Source: Cellvibrionales bacterium UBA3090 (GTDB lineage Bacteria; Pseudomonadota; Gammaproteobacteria; Pseudomonadales; Porticoccaceae). Taken from it: DNA of 10,030 bases. Shown one piece after another: positions 6,207 to 10,030 of the stretch. Below the pieces are notes generated by a model. It was not told the DNA's origin. It worked only from the letters and a program-made list of their open reading frames with translations, and ran no database searches. The stretch lies in assembly GCA_002367235.1 (NCBI GenBank), contig DFBC01000089.1, positions 1-10,030 on the forward strand, given 5' to 3'. Made by a program: the position numbers and the translations under genes. How positions within the stretch are numbered: position 1 is the first letter of the stretch; each line of letters opens with the position of its first letter.

Positions 6207-6235
6207 AAAAAAGGCCAACCAAATTGGCTGGCCTT
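6207..6235 (-). terminator. Intrinsic terminator after comEA
   Basis: AAGGCCA (6211-6217) pairs with TGGCCTT (6229-6235), with further CCA/TGG pairing inside. On the minus strand the stem is followed by six T's (6212-6207). It lies 17 bases after the comEA stop and should end the lapA-lapB-pyrF-comEA transcript. Confidence 0.9.
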
Positions 6236-6252
6236 AGGTGTTGGTAGCAACG

Positions 6253-6570
6253 CTACTTCAACGCGATATGCTCTCTATTTTTTTCCAGTACTTTCTCACC
6301 AATCCCCTTAACAGAGAGTAATTGTTCAACCGACGTAAACTCGCCATTGGCATCGCGATACTGAATAATATTTTCAGCACGCTTCATACCGACACCGTTT
6401 AACCGTTCAGACAACTGCTCTGCACTGGCAGTATTAATATTAATGGGGGCCAGATGATCAACATTGGCAGACATCGGCCCATCGCCAGCAATTGCAGATG
6501 TTTGCCCAAGCGGCAACAAAATGATCAAGGAAATAAAAAAGATTTTGGTAAAAGATTTAACGTGTTGCAT
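6253..6570 (-). CDS. comEA: Small secreted ComEA-type helix-hairpin-helix protein
   Basis: The protein has 105 residues from ATG 6570, chosen because AAGGAG stands six bases upstream; the longer frame from 6618 has no such site. Residues 1-28 are a signal peptide (MQHVKSFTKIFF, hydrophobic core, AIA cleavage), so it acts in the periplasm. The rest is a double helix-hairpin-helix unit: ININTASAEQLSERLNGVG (about 43-61), then EFTSVEQLLSVKGIG (about 77-91). This fold binds DNA without sequence preference. In competent bacteria ComEA-type proteins pull DNA across the outer membrane. Many gammaproteobacteria have such short free-standing copies, often beside pyrF, and a role in uptake here is likely but not shown. 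It is the last gene of its run, 65 bases after pyrF. Confidence 0.9.
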   Translation of the reverse strand: MQHVKSFTKIFFISLIILLPLGQTSAIAGDGPMSANVDHLAPININTASAEQLSERLNGVGMKRAENIIQYRDANGEFTSVEQLLSVKGIGEKVLEKNREHIALK

Positions 6571-6635
6571 ATCGAACTCCTTGTGCCAGAGGCACTCCAT
6601 TTCTTTATTGCACGGCACATCATGTACCGCGTGGA

Positions 6636-7343
6636 TTAATCTTGCGAAATTTCCTGCTGAATCGCAAGCAATGTTTCAACCGGGTTGGCAGACTGAGTAA
6701 TAGGCCTGCCGATCACGAGGTAACTACTTCCATTATCTACTGCCTGGCGCGGTGTAACGATCCGCCGCTGATCGTCACTAGCGGAACAAGCCGGGCGAAT
6801 GCCGGGCGTTACCAGCAGAAAGTCATTACCTAGCGCCTGACGTAGCCCTTGCGCTTCCATTGCGGAGGAAACAATACCATCCATACCAGAGCTTTTCGCC
6901 AGTGCTGCCAACCGATGCACTTGTTGCTCCGGCGTACAGGTTAAGCCAATTTCAGTCATGTCTTCCTGTGCAAAGCTGGTGAGAACAGTCACGGCAATCA
7001 GCTTCATACCACTGCCACTCTGCTCCACGACATTGCGCGCCTCCTCCATCATCCGACGGCCACCGGAAGCGTGTACATCTGTCATCCATACACCCAGCTC
7101 ATCGGCAGCCTTGATCGCTTTTGAAACCGTATGTGGAATATCGTGAAATTTAAGATCCAGAAAAACATCAAATCCCTTGTTGACCAGCCCTTCAACAAAC
7201 TTTGGTCCCGACTGGGTAAATAATTCTTTACCCACTTTAAGCTTGCAGAGCTCTGGAGAAACGGTGTCTACAAATTGAGTGGCTGTTGATGCCTTGTTGT
7301 AATCTAAAGCAACGATAATGCTCGAGCCTTTCGTATTGTTCAT
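6636..7343 (-). CDS. pyrF: Orotidine 5'-phosphate decarboxylase
   Basis: This 235-residue cytoplasmic enzyme catalyses the last step of UMP synthesis, OMP to UMP plus CO2. The TIM-barrel signature is clear: IIVALDY at 9-15 (Asp14), CKLKVGKELF with Lys36, and the catalytic DLKFHDIPHTV at 63-73 with Asp63, Lys65, Asp68 and Ile69. Near the C-terminus VTPGIRPACSASDDQRR and YLVIGRPITQ contain the phosphate-binding loop. Length is normal (E. coli 245). GAGAG lies six bases before the ATG. The gene follows lapB by 46 bases and is likely co-transcribed with it, an arrangement also known from other gammaproteobacteria. Confidence 0.97.
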   Translation of the reverse strand: MNNTKGSSIIVALDYNKASTATQFVDTVSPELCKLKVGKELFTQSGPKFVEGLVNKGFDVFLDLKFHDIPHTVSKAIKAADELGVWMTDVHASGGRRMMEEARNVVEQSGSGMKLIAVTVLTSFAQEDMTEIGLTCTPEQQVHRLAALAKSSGMDGIVSSAMEAQGLRQALGNDFLLVTPGIRPACSASDDQRRIVTPRQAVDNGSSYLVIGRPITQSANPVETLLAIQQEISQD

Positions 7344-7389
7344 TTTATGCTCTCATTATTAAATTCATTGGTGCATGTCCTAACTATCA

Positions 7390-8583
7390 TCATGCTCCTT
7401 CATCCCCTTGAAAAGGTTTGATTGTTTCCCAGCATTTACATTGTGGGCAAAACCAATGTAATTGATTAGCCTTGAAGCCACATTTTGAGCAGCGATGACT
7501 AACCTGACGACTGGTTACTCTTTTCAGCACATTTTGAATCAGAGCCAGCCTGTCACTCAACTCGCCTTGTGTTCGGTCAATATGGATATCGAGTAACGAA
7601 CTCAATCCTTTGATGGAAGGTGTGGCCTCAAGAGATTCACTGAGAAAACGAGAGGCCTCTTCCTCCCCGCATTCATTGCGGATAATCTGCACTACAGCCA
7701 AGGTGAGGTTGACGCTGGGGTGTACTGCCATCCAACGACGAAACTGTTTTAATTTTCCCTCTTGATCGTGTAACTCATCATAACAATCACCGACTCGCCC
7801 TAATATTTCAGGGAGCAGTTCGGGTTGTTGTGTGGGGACTTGGAGATAATGAATCAGTGCTTCACTGGGGTTGGAGATCTTCCGTTCAAGGTCACCCCAA
7901 ATTATGTTGGCACGGGCGGAGGACTTGTTCAGCTTAAGGGCTGACATCAAGTGTCTCCGAGCCTCGAATGAATCTCCATTATCTATATTTTGTAACGCCA
8001 GCTCACAGTAAAAATTAGCTTGCTCAATAAGGTGGCTATCACTACCCCGAGCTAATAACTTGGTATTGAGCTGTCTGGAGGCACGTATCGCTTTATCCCA
8101 CTCTTGCTCATCACGGTAAATCTCAACCAAATGATGAAGCGACTCTTGTCTGAAGTCACCTTTTGGATTTTCTGTCAGCTCGAGAAACAGTCTCTCCGCT
8201 CGATCCAATAGCCCGGCCTTGTGGAAATCAAGGCCCAACTCCAAACGAGCCTGACAGATTTGTTGCTGATTGAGGCTGGTACGTGACAAGAGGTTCTGAT
8301 GAACTTTAATCGCCCGATCCACCTCTCCTCGTCGACGCATTAAAGTCCCCAGCGCCAGATGAGTTTCAAGTGTGGATGGTGTTACGTCGACAGCGCGAAT
8401 AAATGAATCAATGGCTTGGTCTGGCTGCTCATTGAGCAGAAATCTTATTCCCTCTGAAGGTTGTTGGAGAATGGTTCCACCATAAACCTTCCTTGAACCG
8501 CGTGCTCCGACGCTGTGCCCGACAATCCACACGAGGACCAGCAAAAGCATAAGAAGGACAATATAGAGGGCCTCGGGCATCAT
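7390..8583 (-). CDS. lapB: LapB (YciM), TPR protein regulating LPS synthesis
   Basis: The protein has 397 residues. It opens with one membrane segment (about 5-25, LYIVLLMLLLVLVWIVG) that anchors it to the inner membrane facing the cytoplasm. A long TPR solenoid follows (about 45-345), with units such as AIDSFIRAVDVTPSTLETHLALG and ARRHLMSALKLNKSSARA. The C-terminus carries a rubredoxin-like metal site, Cys365, Cys368, Cys379 and Cys382 (CSKC and CPQC). In E. coli LapB promotes FtsH-dependent breakdown of LpxC and so limits lipid A synthesis. The gene begins nine bases after the lapA stop and lacks a clear ribosome binding site, so translational coupling is likely. Two ATG codons are adjacent at 8583 and 8580. 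Length and domain order match the family (E. coli 389). Confidence 0.95.
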   Translation of the reverse strand: MMPEALYIVLLMLLLVLVWIVGHSVGARGSRKVYGGTILQQPSEGIRFLLNEQPDQAIDSFIRAVDVTPSTLETHLALGTLMRRRGEVDRAIKVHQNLLSRTSLNQQQICQARLELGLDFHKAGLLDRAERLFLELTENPKGDFRQESLHHLVEIYRDEQEWDKAIRASRQLNTKLLARGSDSHLIEQANFYCELALQNIDNGDSFEARRHLMSALKLNKSSARANIIWGDLERKISNPSEALIHYLQVPTQQPELLPEILGRVGDCYDELHDQEGKLKQFRRWMAVHPSVNLTLAVVQIIRNECGEEEASRFLSESLEATPSIKGLSSLLDIHIDRTQGELSDRLALIQNVLKRVTSRQVSHRCSKCGFKANQLHWFCPQCKCWETIKPFQGDEGA

Positions 8584-8592
8584 AAAATAGAA

Positions 8593-8892
8593 TTAATCAA
8601 TGGCAGAAGAGCTGTGCTTATGAACCTCGGAAGCTTTCTGTTTGTCTAGTTGTTTCTTTAAAATCCTAGCGCGACGCTTGAGTCGAATGACAGCTGGTGC
8701 ACTAAAGAGCACGCCGGACACACAACCCACAGCAAAGAATGACAGCAACCAAAGGCCACTGGGCAGCGACCACAAATCGAAGCCAAACAACTTGAATGAG
8801 ACCGGATCAGGATTATCAAATACCACCCAGAACCCTAGCCAAATAGCTGCAACCGCCAATAGCAACAAGCAGAGTTTTCTTAGCAATATCAT
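8593..8892 (-). CDS. lapA: LapA (YciS), small inner-membrane protein with DUF1049
   Basis: The protein has 99 residues with two membrane segments, about 7-25 (LCLLLLAVAAIWLGFWVVF) and 46-65 (GLWLLSFFAVGCVSGVLFSA). Between them is NPDPVSFKLFGF, the typical connecting stretch of this family. A basic, probably coiled-coil tail follows (LKRRARILKKQLDKQ). LapA works beside LapB in LPS assembly. GAGG six to seven bases before the ATG supports the start. A strong terminator hairpin ends only 12 bases upstream of the ATG, so expression needs read-through or a promoter inside that hairpin. Confidence 0.93.
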   Translation of the reverse strand: MILLRKLCLLLLAVAAIWLGFWVVFDNPDPVSFKLFGFDLWSLPSGLWLLSFFAVGCVSGVLFSAPAVIRLKRRARILKKQLDKQKASEVHKHSSSAID

Positions 8893-8904
8893 AAAAGCCC
8901 TCGC

Positions 8905-8937
8905 AAAAAAAACGGCAAGTCAGATAACTTGCCGTTT
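8905..8937 (-). terminator. Strong intrinsic terminator between ihfB and lapA
   Basis: A perfect 11-pair stem, AAACGGCAAGT at 8910-8920 and ACTTGCCGTTT at 8927-8937, has a six-base loop. On the minus strand eight T's follow (8912-8905). It separates ihfB from lapA. A TACAAT box on the minus strand at 8943-8938 directly abuts the stem; a transcript starting about seven bases on would lack half of the first arm and could escape termination. Confidence 0.92.
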
Positions 8938-9000
8938 ATTGTAACCAAACTTATAACCATTAGCCTCGATTATCGGGGTCAGATAACTAACTCTTGGTAA

Positions 9001-9294
9001 TTAACCATTAGTTAAGCTGCTGTTGACTCGTTCTCGAAGTTCCTTGCCTGGTTTAAAATAGGGAACAGACTTACCTGACAACTCTACGGAATCACCTGTT
9101 TTAGGATTGCGCCCAACACGTGGTGCTCTATAGTGAAGGCAAAAGCTGCCAAAGCCCCTGATCTCAATCCTGTCATTATTGACCAGCGATTGAGTCATTC
9201 TCTCAAGGATCATCTTCACAGCAATCTCAACATCCTTGGGTGGAAGCTGATCCTGCTGGGTCACAATATGGTCGATTAACTCTGATTTTGTCAT
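9001..9294 (-). CDS. ihfB: Integration host factor subunit beta
   Basis: The protein has 97 residues and is a DNA-bending nucleoid protein acting as a heterodimer with IhfA. It starts MTKSELID as in E. coli, carries IEIRGFGSF (43-51) and the DNA-binding arm RAPRVGRNPKTG with the intercalating Pro64, and ends with VPYFKPGKELRERVN. Length matches the family (E. coli 94). It lies directly downstream of rpsA, the conserved order in gammaproteobacteria. A terminator stands 21 bases before the ATG, so a promoter of its own is likely within the rpsA 3' end, or else it depends on read-through. No strong ribosome binding site is visible. Confidence 0.97.
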   Translation of the reverse strand: MTKSELIDHIVTQQDQLPPKDVEIAVKMILERMTQSLVNNDRIEIRGFGSFCLHYRAPRVGRNPKTGDSVELSGKSVPYFKPGKELRERVNSSLTNG

Positions 9295-9314
9295 ATCTGT
9301 CAGATTGCCAAATA

Positions 9315-9345
9315 GAAAAAAGGGGTAATGTCACCATTACCCCTT
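9315..9345 (-). terminator. Intrinsic terminator after rpsA
   Basis: A perfect 11-pair stem, AAGGGGTAATG at 9320-9330 and CATTACCCCTT at 9335-9345, has a four-base loop. On the minus strand seven T's follow (9321-9315). It begins nine bases after the rpsA stop. Confidence 0.93.
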
Positions 9346-9354
9346 ATCTAATCA

Positions 9355-10030
9355 CTACTTATCTTTCGTGTCCATCTGTGCTTTGATCAAATCACCAATG
9401 GTTGTCGGAGCAATATTATCAGTCTCTGACTTACGGTGTTCTTTGATTGCAGCTTTCTCTTCAGCGACATCCTTAGCTTTGATGGAGAGACTTATCGAAC
9501 GATTCTTACGATCGACATTAACTATCTTAGCCTCAACTTCATCACCTTCGCTCATTACCTTGCTAGCATCTTCAACTTTTTCACGAGAAATTTCGGAGGC
9601 CTTCAAGTAGCCTTCGACTTCTCCGCTTAAAGTAATGACAGCACCTTTGGCATCCACTTCTTTCACGACACCAGTAATGATCGTACCTTTATCATTTTCA
9701 GTAACGTAATTAGAGAAAGGATCATCAGACAACTGCTTCATACCCAGTGAGATGCGCTCTCTTTCTGGATCGATGGAGAGAATGACGGTTTCAACTTCGT
9801 CGCCCTTCTTGAAGTTACGAACAGCTTCTTCGCCAGTTTCGTTCCAAGAAATATCTGAGAGATGAACCAAGCCATCAATACCGCCATTCAGACCGATAAA
9901 GATACCGAAATCGGTGATTGACTTGATGTTACCAGAAATTTTCTCACCCTTGCTGTGCTTGGTACCGAATTCGTCCCAGGGGTTCATGAAGCATTGCTTG
10001 ATGCCCAGAGAAATACGACGACGTTCTTCG
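9355..10030 (-). CDS. rpsA: 30S ribosomal protein S1, C-terminal part, 5' end beyond the window
   Basis: The frame is open to the right edge; the 225 complete codons visible correspond to roughly the last 40% of S1. It begins EERRRISLGIKQC, the end of the fourth S1 domain. A fifth OB-fold domain follows, with KSITDFGIFIGLNGGIDGLV and HLSDISWN, then a sixth with GVVKEVDAKGAVITL and VDRKNRSISLSIKAKD. The tail ends with TIGDLIKAQMDTKDK. S1 binds mRNA on the 30S subunit and helps initiation on structured or weak ribosome binding sites. An in-frame ATG at 9987 is an internal methionine, not the start, because the coding match continues through it to the edge. Confidence 0.97.
   Translation of the reverse strand, partial: EERRRISLGIKQCFMNPWDEFGTKHSKGEKISGNIKSITDFGIFIGLNGGIDGLVHLSDISWNETGEEAVRNFKKGDEVETVILSIDPERERISLGMKQLSDDPFSNYVTENDKGTIITGVVKEVDAKGAVITLSGEVEGYLKASEISREKVEDASKVMSEGDEVEAKIVNVDRKNRSISLSIKAKDVAEEKAAIKEHRKSETDNIAPTTIGDLIKAQMDTKDK

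Noticed and set aside
8944..9000. Possible heat-shock (sigma-32) promoter before lapA, from CCCCGAT on the minus strand
   Set aside because: There is no CTTGAA-like -35 at a suitable distance, so the resemblance is limited to one box.
9355..9987. S1-like protein of 210 residues starting at ATG 9987
   Set aside because: The reading frame and the S1 match continue through this methionine to the window edge, so it is an internal residue of rpsA.

Overview
This window looks like a piece of gammaproteobacterial chromosome, probably marine, at about 45-50% GC by eye. The right half carries the conserved gammaproteobacterial order rpsA - ihfB - lapA - lapB - pyrF - comEA, all on the minus strand. 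Gene order and protein sequences fit a relative of the Cellvibrionales/Oceanospirillales/Marinobacter groups, but the genus cannot be fixed from this sequence alone.

Right half (6207-10030, minus strand): the 3' two fifths of rpsA (ribosomal protein S1), ihfB (IHF beta), lapA and lapB (control of LPS synthesis and LpxC level), pyrF (OMP decarboxylase) and a small secreted ComEA-type helix-hairpin-helix protein. Intrinsic terminators lie after rpsA, after ihfB and after comEA. The first two sit directly in front of the ribosome binding site of the next gene.

Middle (2021-5965): a light or singlet-oxygen stress module. An ECF sigma factor of the RpoE/ECF11 type, its zinc-binding anti-sigma factor ChrR and a class I CPD photolyase form a minus-strand operon. 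A convergent plus-strand gene encodes a renalase-like FAD oxidoreductase (COG3380). The same bipartite motif, TTGATCCA-N15-CGTA, lies in front of both the sigma factor gene and the oxidoreductase gene. This implies one autoregulated regulon: ChrR releases the sigma factor under photo-oxidative stress, which then transcribes the operon and the flavoprotein.

Left part (1-2020): the start of a large secreted surface protein on the minus strand, running off the left edge with 284 complete codons visible. Some 540 bases upstream of its start codon, on the same strand, is a GEMM-I cyclic-di-GMP riboswitch with a promoter-like sequence at its 5' end. The long leader between them holds two very short ORFs with ribosome binding sites and two mutually exclusive hairpins. 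The riboswitch suggests that c-di-GMP controls the surface protein. The remaining 1540-2020 stretch holds an inverted-repeat element and no convincing gene.
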